From assembly GCA_021812865.1 (NCBI GenBank), contig JAKAMP010000203.1, positions 1 through 5,895 of the forward strand: a stretch of DNA of 5,895 bases. Reading direction: 5' to 3'. Source of the stretch: Bacteroidota bacterium. Its GTDB lineage: Bacteria > Bacteroidota > Bacteroidia > Bacteroidales > JAAYUG01. A program made the translations under genes and the position numbers. Positions 1 through 5,895 of the stretch are shown one piece after another (the stretch's first letter is position 1; each line of letters opens with the position of its first letter). The notes under the pieces were generated by a model. That model was not told the origin of the DNA. It saw only the letters and a list, made by a program, of their open reading frames with translations, and did no database searches.

Positions 1-557
1 TGAATATCCTTCACGGCAGAGCCCTTGTAGTTATAGTCTCCCGAGGGCTGCTTCACGACTCCATAGCCCGTAGAGGTTTTGACGAAGTCAGCGCCTGCCT
101 GGTTACTAATTTCACACAGGCGTATCTTGGGCTCATCTGAAGGAAGGAAATCATTTTCGAAAATTACCTTAACGATGGCTCCGCCCAGGTGACAAGCGCC
201 CGTCACAGCCCTGATTTCTTTTTCCACGTAATCCCAGTCGCCCTGCAGGACCTTGCCAATGTTTACCACCATATCGATCTCTGTGGCTCCGTCGTTTATA
301 GCGGATTCCGTTTCAAACACCTTCACTTCAATGGCGCTGTTGCCATGCGGAAATCCAATGACGCATCCTACCGCTACATCACCGCCCGTTAGCAGTTTCT
401 TTGCCTGTTTCACCGCATAGGGTTTGACGCAAACCGAAGCCACATGATGAGTGGCTGCCAGCGCACAGCCTTTTTCCAGGTCTTTATCGGTGAAGGTCGG
501 GTGAAGGATGGAATGATCGATCATTTTGGCAAGTTCTCTAACCGTGGGATTTTTCAT
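1..557 (-). CDS. deoC: Deoxyribose-phosphate aldolase, N-terminal part (C-terminus beyond window edge)
   Basis: DeoC is a cytoplasmic class I aldolase that splits 2-deoxyribose-5-phosphate into glyceraldehyde-3-phosphate and acetaldehyde through a lysine Schiff base. The 185 readable codons start at the ATG at 557 (MKNPTVRELAKMIDHSIL). They show a DERA TIM barrel: GFPHGNS at residues 68-74, TEIDMVVNIGKV near 92-103 with the Asp (D95) that corresponds to the catalytic Asp of the family, VKVIFEN at 129-135, and DFVKTSTGYG at 157-166 with the Schiff-base lysine K160. After TSTG there is a longer loop (VKQPSGDYNYKG) than in the E. coli enzyme; I recall such loops from other family members. The second active-site lysine lies in the missing part. 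It is the third gene of a probable gntR-ydcF-deoC operon, 67 nt after the previous stop, and no promoter box is visible in that gap. Family assignment is secure; physiological substrate is inferred. Confidence 0.93.
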   Translation of the reverse strand, partial: MKNPTVRELAKMIDHSILHPTFTDKDLEKGCALAATHHVASVCVKPYAVKQAKKLLTGGDVAVGCVIGFPHGNSAIEVKVFETESAINDGATEIDMVVNIGKVLQGDWDYVEKEIRAVTGACHLGGAIVKVIFENDFLPSDEPKIRLCEISNQAGADFVKTSTGYGVVKQPSGDYNYKGSAVKDI

Positions 558-624
558 ATGCTGATATTTCGGATTATTTTCAGGGATAGATCAGGCGTAC
601 GATGCAGCATTCAGGGGTGATACA

Positions 625-1287
625 TCAGCCTTTGCGAGAAGAAAAATGTTTCATCGCCTGGAGGATTTTTTCGGGTATGGGCTCGTGAACGATAAAACCT
701 CGTTCAGGGTACTCTTGTATCCTGTGCAATTCACCGAGCATCTCCGTCACCATGTCTAGGCCTTTCGAGGCGAACAGTTCTGACTGCTGTTCAAAGGTGG
801 ATGGAGGCGGACAATTTACCACTTTTACAGAAGCCCAGTCCTTCCTGCAGGTAAGCCAAACCCTTCGCTGACGGATGGGATTGGCAACCGCGATAATCTT
901 TTTTATGCCTCCGGGGGGAGCGAGTTCGGGGTAGTTTTTCTGAAGGATGGAACGGGTGAACTGCAGGTTTTCTCCGGTATTTTCCGACCGTGTTTCAAGG
1001 ATGATCGATTTAGCAGGCACTTCAGGGAATTGCGAGGTAAGGGTTTCAAAGAAATATTCGGCCTCAGGCCTTTTCAGGCCAATGCTACCCGAACCTTTTC
1101 CTCCGGTAAAAATGATCCTGGGAGCAAATTCTCCGAGCATGAGCTCTGCGCACTGCACGGGAATGTCCATATCGAAATGCCCGAAACCTACTATGGCGTC
1201 GGCACGCGAAGGCTTTTCGTGAAGGTAAAGGTAATCGAAGATGAGCCTGGCCACTTTGCCGGCCCCGGAAGCATCTGACTTTTTCAT
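625..1287 (-). CDS. YdcF-like DUF218 family protein
   Basis: This is a 220-residue protein of the DUF218 superfamily (YdcF/SanA/ElyC group), closest in motif pattern to YdcF. Visible signatures in order are ADAIVGFGHFD (29-39, the first beta strand and glycine loop), APRIIFTGGKGSG (55-67), PEAEYFFETL (74-83), the hallmark ETRSENTGENLQF (98-110), and AVANPIRQRRVWLTCRKDW (133-151). The end, ELHRIQEYPERGFIVHEPIPE (186-206), also resembles YdcF-type proteins. There is no signal peptide or membrane segment, so it should be cytoplasmic, unlike the membrane-anchored SanA and ElyC. E. coli YdcF has been reported to bind S-adenosylmethionine, but no reaction is established. The ATG start lies 20 nt after the gntR stop, with no Shine-Dalgarno sequence, and deoC follows after 67 nt. 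Its place between a regulator and an aldolase suggests a sugar- or nucleotide-linked role. Family call is firm; function is unknown. Confidence 0.88.
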   Translation of the reverse strand: MKKSDASGAGKVARLIFDYLYLHEKPSRADAIVGFGHFDMDIPVQCAELMLGEFAPRIIFTGGKGSGSIGLKRPEAEYFFETLTSQFPEVPAKSIILETRSENTGENLQFTRSILQKNYPELAPPGGIKKIIAVANPIRQRRVWLTCRKDWASVKVVNCPPPSTFEQQSELFASKGLDMVTEMLGELHRIQEYPERGFIVHEPIPEKILQAMKHFSSRKG

Positions 1288-1307
1288 TGCGCTAAAACGG
1301 TTACATG

Positions 1308-2012
1308 TCAGCGGTTGACCAGTGCATATTTCTCGGTGCTGTAAATATAGCGGCTATATATGAATAAGTCGTTTCGCGTGGTGGAAAATTTTACATTTAC
1401 CTGAACCAGGGGTTTCCCTTTTTTCACCTGAAGCCACCGGGAAAGGGCTTTGTCGGCGAGTATAGCCCTGATCTCATGACGGGCCGAAAGGATTTCCACC
1501 TGGTAGCGTGAAAACAAGGTCTGAGCGAGAGAAAGGTTTTCGAAAGGCTTTGAAACCATTGCCGACAAGTTGAAATCAGGAATACTGGTTTGTTCAAGCA
1601 TCACCGGTTCTTCCCCAATTACCCTGAGCAGCTTATAGGAGATGCACTGTACCGCCAGCTCAGCGGGAGATAGGGGGAAGAAGAAATATTCATCCCAGTT
1701 GTCCAGGTGAGGTTTTTTTATATAAATGAGTTTCACCGGATCGAATGAGGAATCTCCGGCAATGTAAATGTTCTGAAATGGCAGGCCTAAGTTCCGGTGG
1801 TTCGAAATTACTTTGCTTCCCAGTCCCTGAACCTTTTGTATGAATCCATCTTTTACCAGTTCTTCCAGGGCGCGCCTTACGGTTAACCGGGTAACCTGTT
1901 TTTTTGCCGCCAGTTCATTTTCAGATGGAAGCAGATCGCTTTCCCTGATTTCACCGCTCAGGATGCGATATTTCATTTCATCATAAAGGTTCAGGTATGG
2001 AAAATTTTTCAT
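1308..2012 (-). CDS. GntR/HutC-family transcriptional regulator (wHTH + UTRA)
   Basis: This 234-residue regulator has an N-terminal winged helix-turn-helix (about 1-70) and a C-terminal UTRA ligand-binding domain (about 85-230). The DNA-binding part is canonical: NLYDEMKYRILSGEI (8-22), LLPSENELAAKKQVTRLTVRRALEE (28-51 region) and DGFIQKVQGLGSKV (55-68). UTRA features include EEPVMLEQTSIP (134-145), a typical D-x-x-x-x-S-x-x-L-x-V-x-x-G-x-PL stretch (187-202) and FIYSRYIYSTEKYAL near the end. Relatives usually bind a phosphorylated sugar or similar small effector and repress local genes. An open frame extends to a TTG at 2063. I prefer the ATG at 2012 because alignment to the family begins there and because a promoter and operator occupy 2033-2064. 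The gene is divergent from galT and heads the ydcF-deoC run. Effector is not identifiable from sequence. Confidence 0.9.
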   Translation of the reverse strand: MKNFPYLNLYDEMKYRILSGEIRESDLLPSENELAAKKQVTRLTVRRALEELVKDGFIQKVQGLGSKVISNHRNLGLPFQNIYIAGDSSFDPVKLIYIKKPHLDNWDEYFFFPLSPAELAVQCISYKLLRVIGEEPVMLEQTSIPDFNLSAMVSKPFENLSLAQTLFSRYQVEILSARHEIRAILADKALSRWLQVKKGKPLVQVNVKFSTTRNDLFIYSRYIYSTEKYALVNR

Positions 2013-2032
2013 GGCGGGCAGGGGTTGTTTCC

Positions 2033-2064
2033 CAAAGGTAATCAAAATCACCTGTCTATACAAG
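2033..2064 (-). promoter_or_regulatory. Bacteroidota-type promoter for gntR-ydcF-deoC
   Basis: On the minus strand, TACCTTTG (2033-2040) is an exact match to the Bacteroidota -7 consensus TAnnTTTG. CTTG (2061-2064) sits 20 nt upstream in the position of the -33 TTTG element. Transcription would start a few bases before the ATG at 2012, giving a leader of roughly 15 nt. This placement rules against translation from the TTG at 2063. The call rests on motif match and spacing only. Confidence 0.6.
2051..2064. promoter_or_regulatory. Candidate GntR (HutC-type) operator
   Basis: The 14-nt sequence CCTGTCTATACAAG is an imperfect palindrome with five of seven base pairs symmetric. Its core GTCTATAC (GTATAGAC on the other strand) fits the GTMTAKAC core that I recall for HutC-subfamily GntR operators. 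It overlaps the -33 element of the gntR promoter, a good position for autorepression. I found no second copy of this core in the window, and the galT promoter lies about 80 nt away, so control of galT by this site is uncertain. Confidence 0.5.
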
Positions 2065-2141
2065 CTAAAAACATACTAAGGCAAAGAGATAGAATTTTAT
2101 GAGGATATTCGGCGGGTGCAGAGTAAAACCGATGCCATTAT

Positions 2142-2172
2142 TTTGAAAATATCTGCAATCATCGCATTTTTG
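2142..2172 (+). promoter_or_regulatory. Bacteroidota-type promoter for galT
   Basis: TTTG at 2142-2145 is followed after 19 nt by CATTTTTG at 2165-2172, a one-mismatch version of the TAnnTTTG -7 box. The predicted transcript would begin near 2178, about 15 nt before the galT ATG at 2194. That mirrors the short leader predicted for the divergent gntR transcript. Motif-based only. Confidence 0.5.
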
Positions 2173-2193
2173 AAAAAAATGAATGCAGGGTAT

Positions 2194-3243
2194 ATGGAAA
2201 AGTTCAATATGGAAGATCATCCGCACCGGAGGTATAATGCATTGACCCGTGAATGGGTGTTGGTTTCTCCACACCGGGCAAAACGTCCGTGGCAGGGACA
2301 GAAGGAGAAGCTGACTGGCGATGACCGGACGCCGTATGATCCGGGTTGTTACCTGTGCCCGGGAAACGAGCGGGCAGGGGGGATAAAGAACCCGGCCTAT
2401 ACGGGGGTTTATTCGTTTGTGAATGATTTCAGCGCCTTGCTGTATGATTCGCCGGCAGGTGAGTATGCCGATGGCGAGTTATTCCAGGCCAGGAGTGAAC
2501 GGGGCAAATGCAAGGTCATTTGTTACTCTCCGCGGCATGATCTTACCATCCCTGAAATGAGCCAGCAGGAAGTGCGTTCGGTGGTTGATTTGTGGCAGAG
2601 AGAATACCTGGAACTCGGAGCTGATCCGAAGATTGGGTATGTACAGATTTTCGAAAACAAAGGGGCAGTAATGGGCTGTTCAAATCCTCACCCGCATGGC
2701 CAGATATGGTCGCAGGAATCGGTACCTGTGGAGCCTGCAAAAGAAAATGAAAGTCAGAAAGAGTATTTCTTACGATATGAACGGACTTTGCTGGGAGATT
2801 ATCTTCAGAAGGAATTGAATAAAAAGGAACGACTGCTTGCTGAGAACGATCACTTCGCAGCCCTCGTTCCTTATTGGGCCTGCTGGCCATTCGAAAGCCT
2901 GGTTATTTCGAAAGACAGGCTGCAGCATATAGGGCAGATGAATGAGGCACAGAAGAATGCCCTGGCCGAGATGTACCGCCGGGTGACCATTATGTATGAT
3001 AACCTGTTCGAGATATCCTTTCCGTATTCCGCGGGGATTCACCAGAGCCCTACCGATGGAAATGATCACCCCTGGTGGCATTTCCACATGCATTTCTATC
3101 CGCCCCTGCTGCGTTCGGCCACCATCAAAAAATTTATGGTGGGATATGAAATGCTGGGCAACCCGCAACGCGATATCACTCCTGAAACAAGCGCTGACCG
3201 TCTCAGGAGCCTGCCGGCTGAGCATTACCGGATGAAGAAATAA
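2194..3243 (+). CDS. galT: Galactose-1-phosphate uridylyltransferase
   Basis: GalT transfers UMP between UDP-glucose and galactose-1-phosphate in the Leloir pathway, through a uridylylated histidine, in the cytoplasm. From the ATG at 2194 the protein is 349 residues, almost the size of the E. coli enzyme (348), and starts [15 protein letters not shown], which lines up with the E. coli N-terminus. The zinc-site residues C52, C55 and H115 are present, as is the active-site motif [10 protein letters not shown] (163-172): H166 is the further zinc-site histidine and H168 the nucleophile. Downstream are WPFESLVIS (231-239), [10 protein letters not shown] (280-289, H283) and [11 protein letters not shown] (294-304, H298 and H300), the second metal-site region, then [16 protein letters not shown]. 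The open frame extends upstream to a GTG at 2116, but that part resembles nothing in GalT and lies across the predicted promoter. No galK or galE is in view. The enzyme appears intact. Confidence 0.96.
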   Translation: MEKFNMEDHPHRRYNALTREWVLVSPHRAKRPWQGQKEKLTGDDRTPYDPGCYLCPGNERAGGIKNPAYTGVYSFVNDFSALLYDSPAGEYADGELFQARSERGKCKVICYSPRHDLTIPEMSQQEVRSVVDLWQREYLELGADPKIGYVQIFENKGAVMGCSNPHPHGQIWSQESVPVEPAKENESQKEYFLRYERTLLGDYLQKELNKKERLLAENDHFAALVPYWACWPFESLVISKDRLQHIGQMNEAQKNALAEMYRRVTIMYDNLFEISFPYSAGIHQSPTDGNDHPWWHFHMHFYPPLLRSATIKKFMVGYEMLGNPQRDITPETSADRLRSLPAEHYRMKK

Positions 3244-3294
3244 TTATTTTTTCTGCCGGTTTAGCCCTGTGCTCCTGCATCATAAAATATGCAT

Positions 3295-3302
3295 TACCTT
3301 TG
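3295..3302 (+). promoter_or_regulatory. Possible -7 box upstream of the SIS gene
   Basis: TACCTTTG at 3295-3302 exactly matches TAnnTTTG and is the same octamer as in the gntR promoter, here on the plus strand in the 176-nt gap after galT. No convincing TTTG lies 19-21 nt upstream, so it is a half-supported promoter. If used, it would give the SIS gene its own transcript with a leader of about 110 nt. I recognise no riboswitch or strong hairpin in the rest of the gap. Confidence 0.35.
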
Positions 3303-3419
3303 AATTCATCGTAACATAAATATTTTATCAGGAATAATGGAACACCCGTGATTGTGATTTTATGATCATGGAGTTTGCGATTACAAAACAGGCGTGTTAC
3401 ATCTAAGGATGAAAACTGA

Positions 3420-4334
3420 ATGTTGAAGGAGATACGACAGATACCTGAGGTTGCCCTGAAGTGTTACCAAGAGAACAGGCTTTGCCGCCTGCCTCTGGGC
3501 GTACCCTATCTGGGCATCGGTTCATCCTATTTTGCATCGCTGACGCTGAAATATTGCGATGTTCCCATTCAGCCAGAACCAGCCTCGGAGTACATTGACT
3601 ATCTCACTACCTGGAAAACAGGGCAGGAAGCAGTGCTTATTTCTCAGTCCGGCAGGAGCAGTGAACTGCTCTGGTGTGCCGATGCCCTGGACCGGGTGAG
3701 TGTGATTACCAATGATCTGCAAAGCACGCTGGCCATGCATCCTCATGTGTCGAAGGTGATTCCCATGGCTGCCGGAGAAGAGAAATATTCTTCCTCAAAA
3801 ACCTATATCGCTACCCTGATTGCGCTATACCTGGGTTTGGGTTTTGACCCCATGCCCGCTATAGGGCAGTTGGTAAAGGAAATGAACCAGTATGAAAATA
3901 CCGGGAAAGGCTGGGCTCAGATGATCCATGAAAGCTATGTTTCAGGAAAGTGGAAAGGCGCCTATATCCTGGGGAACGGGCCTAACCTGGGAACAGCCAT
4001 GCAGGCGGCCCTGGTTCTCACCGAATCGTCGGGCATTCCTTTCCAGGCTATGTCGCTGGCACAGTTCGATCACGGTCCGAAAGAAAGCGTCCCGGGTGCA
4101 TTGGTTTTCATCATTTCCACAGGTTCTGCTTGTGAAAAAAGAAGGGCTGCACTTGTTCCGCTGCTGCAGGCAGCCGGTGGCCACATCGTAATCTATGATG
4201 TGCCATACATCGCGGAGCACCTGAGTCCCCTTACCGCCATCATGCCTTTCTTCTTTGCCTGCCACTACCTGGCCGTAAAGATGAACCGAAAAAATCCCTT
4301 TGTCATCGGGGGAAAGATTACAGAGACAAATTAA
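3420..4334 (+). CDS. Double-SIS-domain sugar-phosphate isomerase/deaminase-like protein
   Basis: This 304-residue cytoplasmic protein carries two SIS (sugar isomerase) domains, like the isomerase half of GlmS and related AgaS/FrlB-type enzymes, but no glutaminase domain. SIS1 shows LGIGSSYFAS (31-40), PASEYIDY (54-61), LISQSGRSSEL (73-83) and SSSKTYIATL (124-133). SIS2 shows AYILGNGPNLGTAMQAALVL (181-200), SLAQFDHGPKESV (212-224) and IISTGSACEKRR (231-242). Gap-free alignment of 193-220 to E. coli GlmS keeps the counterparts of Glu488 (E202) and His504 (H218) but has V199 for Lys485 and Q195 for Glu481. The C-terminus KITETN resembles the lysine-bearing tail of the family. The ATG is forced, since a TGA lies directly upstream in frame. 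It probably isomerises, deaminates or cleaves a phosphorylated (amino)sugar; the substrate cannot be named. It sits between galT and the GH47 gene. Confidence 0.85.
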   Translation: MLKEIRQIPEVALKCYQENRLCRLPLGVPYLGIGSSYFASLTLKYCDVPIQPEPASEYIDYLTTWKTGQEAVLISQSGRSSELLWCADALDRVSVITNDLQSTLAMHPHVSKVIPMAAGEEKYSSSKTYIATLIALYLGLGFDPMPAIGQLVKEMNQYENTGKGWAQMIHESYVSGKWKGAYILGNGPNLGTAMQAALVLTESSGIPFQAMSLAQFDHGPKESVPGALVFIISTGSACEKRRAALVPLLQAAGGHIVIYDVPYIAEHLSPLTAIMPFFFACHYLAVKMNRKNPFVIGGKITETN

Positions 4335-4433
4335 AACGACAAGCATTAACGAAAAAACAAGAAGGATTATGCCTGTATAAAATGCATATTCTTCAATACG
4401 GATAGTATCAACCAACAAAACCAATTGTAACCA

Positions 4434-5792
4434 ATGAAAAAACTGCTTGTATCGATTCTCATGGCCAGCCTGCTATTCTCGGGCGCCTGCAAAAAGGAAG
4501 CCGGCATCAGCCAGCAGGAAGTAGATAGGTTAAGAACCCAGGTTAAGGCTGAAGCGATGTGGACCTGGCAGCAATACAAGAAATATGCATGGGGGCATGA
4601 TGAACTCAACCCGCTGAAAGCCACGCCAAGGGACTGGTATACAGAGCCTCTTTTGGTTACTCCTGTTGATGCGCTGGATTTGCTTTACATTATGGGAGAA
4701 AAACAGGAGGCCGATTCCACCAAGGAATATATCCTGAAAAACCTGTCGTTCGATAAAGACGTTTATGTAAAAAATTTCGAGATCACCATCCGATTCCTGG
4801 GAGGACTTCTATCCTCTTACGAGCTATCGGGTGACAGACGGCTGCTTGACAAGGCTGTTGACCTGGCGGACCGGTTACTGAAGGCCTACAATACCCCCAC
4901 GGGAATGCCCTATGTAATGGTGAACCTGAAAACAGGAGCCGTGAAAGACTCGATTACCAATCCCGCCGAGATCGGCACCAACATCATTGAACTGGGTACC
5001 CTGAGTAAATTGACCGGGAATCCGGTTTACATGAATGTGGCAAAGAAAGCGCTGATTGCCCTTTATGAACGCCGCTCAAAAATCGGACTGGTAGGCGAGG
5101 GAATCAATGTGATCACAGGTGAGTGGACCAATACAAGCAGCCATATCGGCGCCTGCATCGATTCATATTACGAATACATGCTGAAGGGTTCCATCCTGTT
5201 CGGCGACACCGCATTGCGCAACATGTACAACGTGCACCTCGATGCCATCAACAAAAACATTGCCGAAGTGGTTGACGGAAGGCTCTGGTACGGAAGGGTT
5301 GACATGAACACGGGTGAAAAAACAAAGCCCTACTATGGAGCCCTCGACGCCTTTTTTCCTGCCCTGCTCTCCCTTTCGGTCGATATGGAACATGCCGTGA
5401 AACTGCAGGCATCATCCGATTACATGTGGAACCACTTTGTAATCGAGCCTGAGCAGTTCAATTACAAAACCATGGAAATAGTCGACGGCGCCTATGTGCT
5501 GAGGCCTGAGATTATGGAATCGGCCTATTACCTGCATCATTTTACCAATGATCCCAAATACCTGCTCATGGGCAGGAAATATTTTGAAGATATCCGGAAA
5601 TACTGCAAAACCGAATATGGTTACGCATCCCTGAAGGATGTCAGGACCAAGGAAAAGATGCCGAGTATGGAAAGCTTCCTGTTTGCAGAAACTTTCAAAT
5701 ACCTGTACCTGTTGTTTTCACCCGACAGCACGCTCAATTTCGATAAGGTGATCTTCAGTACCGAAGCCCACCCGCTCAATAGAAATGATTGA
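4434..5792 (+). CDS. GH47 (class I) alpha-mannosidase-like lipoprotein
   Basis: Family GH47 enzymes are calcium-dependent inverting hydrolases that remove alpha-1,2-linked mannose. The 452-residue protein begins with a lipoprotein signal (MKKLLVSIL, then lipobox SGAC, lipidated C19) followed by KKEAG, similar to the Lys/Glu surface-export tag of Bacteroidota. The catalytic (alpha/alpha) barrel motifs are clear: YKKYAWGHDELNPL (48-61), NFEITIRFLGGLLSSYELSGD (114-134), AEIGTNIIELGTLSKLTGNP (178-197), IDSYYEYMLKGS (242-253), YVLRPEIMESAYYL (354-367), TEYGYASLKDV (393-403), MESFLFAETFKYLYLLFS (412-429) and STEAHPL (442-448). Counterparts of the human ER mannosidase I residues Glu330, Asp463 and Glu599 are E116, D243 and E359; T443 matches the calcium-binding threonine. 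The specificity position has C241 instead of arginine, and the eukaryotic disulfide pair is not apparent. It starts 99 nt after the SIS gene with no clear own promoter. Likely anchored in the outer membrane. Confidence 0.93.
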   Translation: MKKLLVSILMASLLFSGACKKEAGISQQEVDRLRTQVKAEAMWTWQQYKKYAWGHDELNPLKATPRDWYTEPLLVTPVDALDLLYIMGEKQEADSTKEYILKNLSFDKDVYVKNFEITIRFLGGLLSSYELSGDRRLLDKAVDLADRLLKAYNTPTGMPYVMVNLKTGAVKDSITNPAEIGTNIIELGTLSKLTGNPVYMNVAKKALIALYERRSKIGLVGEGINVITGEWTNTSSHIGACIDSYYEYMLKGSILFGDTALRNMYNVHLDAINKNIAEVVDGRLWYGRVDMNTGEKTKPYYGALDAFFPALLSLSVDMEHAVKLQASSDYMWNHFVIEPEQFNYKTMEIVDGAYVLRPEIMESAYYLHHFTNDPKYLLMGRKYFEDIRKYCKTEYGYASLKDVRTKEKMPSMESFLFAETFKYLYLLFSPDSTLNFDKVIFSTEAHPLNRND

Positions 5793-5822
5793 GTTGAGAA
5801 GGACGGGGAACATTATCCTGGT

Positions 5823-5895
5823 TCATTCTTCCACTATCGCAACATCCCATGGTTTAAGGTCGATTTCCGATCCTTTCGCCAGGGATGTTTTGCTT
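5823..5895 (-). CDS. C-terminal end of an unidentified gene, possibly a glycoside hydrolase
   Basis: Read on the minus strand, the last 23 codons before a TGA at 5823-5825 give SKTSLAKGSEIDLKPWDVAI plus VEE. An ending of the form basic-Asp-Leu-x-Pro-Trp-Asp-Val-x-Ile-x-Glu is reminiscent of the C-terminal beta-sandwich domains of many Bacteroidota glycoside hydrolases, where the last strand reads like L-P-W-D/E-V. That would suit the neighbouring GH47 gene. The gene converges on it, with 30 nt between the two stop codons and no clear terminator hairpin between them. The start and most of the gene lie outside the window. That it is coding is likely from the frame and composition; the enzyme class is a guess from very few residues. 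Confidence 0.5.
   Translation of the reverse strand, partial: SKTSLAKGSEIDLKPWDVAIVEE

Noticed and set aside
189..392. Plus-strand open frame of 67 codons
   Set aside because: It lies wholly opposite deoC, whose frame has clear family motifs; the translated product resembles nothing.
947..1278. Two overlapping plus-strand frames of 91 and 82 codons
   Set aside because: Both are antisense shadows of the DUF218 gene and carry no recognisable motif.
2543..3225. Minus-strand frames of 115 and 151 codons, and a plus-strand frame at 2996-3235
   Set aside because: All sit within galT, whose conserved active-site residues define the real frame.
3201..3232. CCGG pair in the last codons of galT that could form a 4-bp stem
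   Set aside because: The stem is short and inside coding sequence; chance pairing is more likely.
3238..3249. AAATAATTATTT palindrome followed by T residues at the galT stop
   Set aside because: It is a perfect but wholly AT palindrome without a loop, too weak to call a terminator.
3409..3426. Five-codon open frame (MKTEC) overlapping the SIS start codon
   Set aside because: It could be a leader peptide with translational coupling, but it is too short and lacks any supporting signal.
4398..4412. GATAGTATC palindrome before the GH47 gene as an operator
   Set aside because: It does not fit the HutC core seen at gntR, and a 9-nt symmetric AT-rich word is expected by chance.
3522..4424. Frames opposite or out of register with the SIS gene, including a 160-codon minus-strand frame with a hydrophobic N-terminus
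   Set aside because: The SIS frame carries clear domain motifs throughout; the hydrophobic stretch comes from AT-rich intergenic sequence read backwards.
4367..4624. Minus-strand frame of 85 codons
   Set aside because: It overlaps the start of the GH47 gene and its signal peptide and has no family resemblance.
5163..5393. Minus-strand frame of 76 codons
   Set aside because: It is antisense to the conserved GH47 core.
5793..5822. AGGA/TCCT pair between the convergent stop codons as a bidirectional terminator
   Set aside because: Only four base pairs with a long loop and no T tract.

Overview
The window reads as a carbohydrate-metabolism locus from a member of the Bacteroidota. Three things support this. 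Promoter-like elements match the Bacteroidota form (TTTG or TTG, about 20 nt, then a TAnnTTTG-type box) in front of gntR and galT, with a third box before the SIS gene. Clear Shine-Dalgarno sequences are lacking at the gene starts. The lipoprotein has a Lys/Glu-rich stretch right after its lipobox Cys, like the surface-export tag of this phylum. The species cannot be named from the sequence.

Layout. The left half is a minus-strand run transcribed right to left: a GntR/HutC-type regulator (1308-2012), a YdcF-like DUF218 protein (625-1287) and the N-terminal three quarters of deoxyribose-phosphate aldolase, deoC (557 leftward, cut by the window edge). Spacings of 20 and 67 nt suggest one operon. 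Divergently, on the plus strand, lie galT (2194-3243), a double-SIS sugar-phosphate isomerase-like protein (3420-4334) and a GH47 alpha-mannosidase-like lipoprotein (4434-5792). At the right edge the last 23 codons of a convergent minus-strand gene are visible, with an ending reminiscent of Bacteroidota glycoside hydrolases.

The 181-nt region between gntR and galT holds two back-to-back promoter candidates and a 14-nt imperfect palindrome. The palindrome's core (GTCTATAC) fits the operator pattern of HutC-type GntR regulators and overlaps the -33 element of gntR, so autoregulation is likely. These promoters also argue for later start codons in both genes than the longest open frames suggest.

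How the genes may work together (inference): the mannosidase would trim alpha-1,2-mannose from glycans at the cell surface, and cytoplasmic GalT, the SIS protein and DeoC would process sugar phosphates under a sugar-phosphate-sensing GntR repressor. The combination is not a textbook pathway. No galK, galE, transporter or SusC/D pair is visible, so the shared substrate is unknown. There is no RNA gene, CRISPR array, mobile element or gene-free stretch longer than 300 bases.
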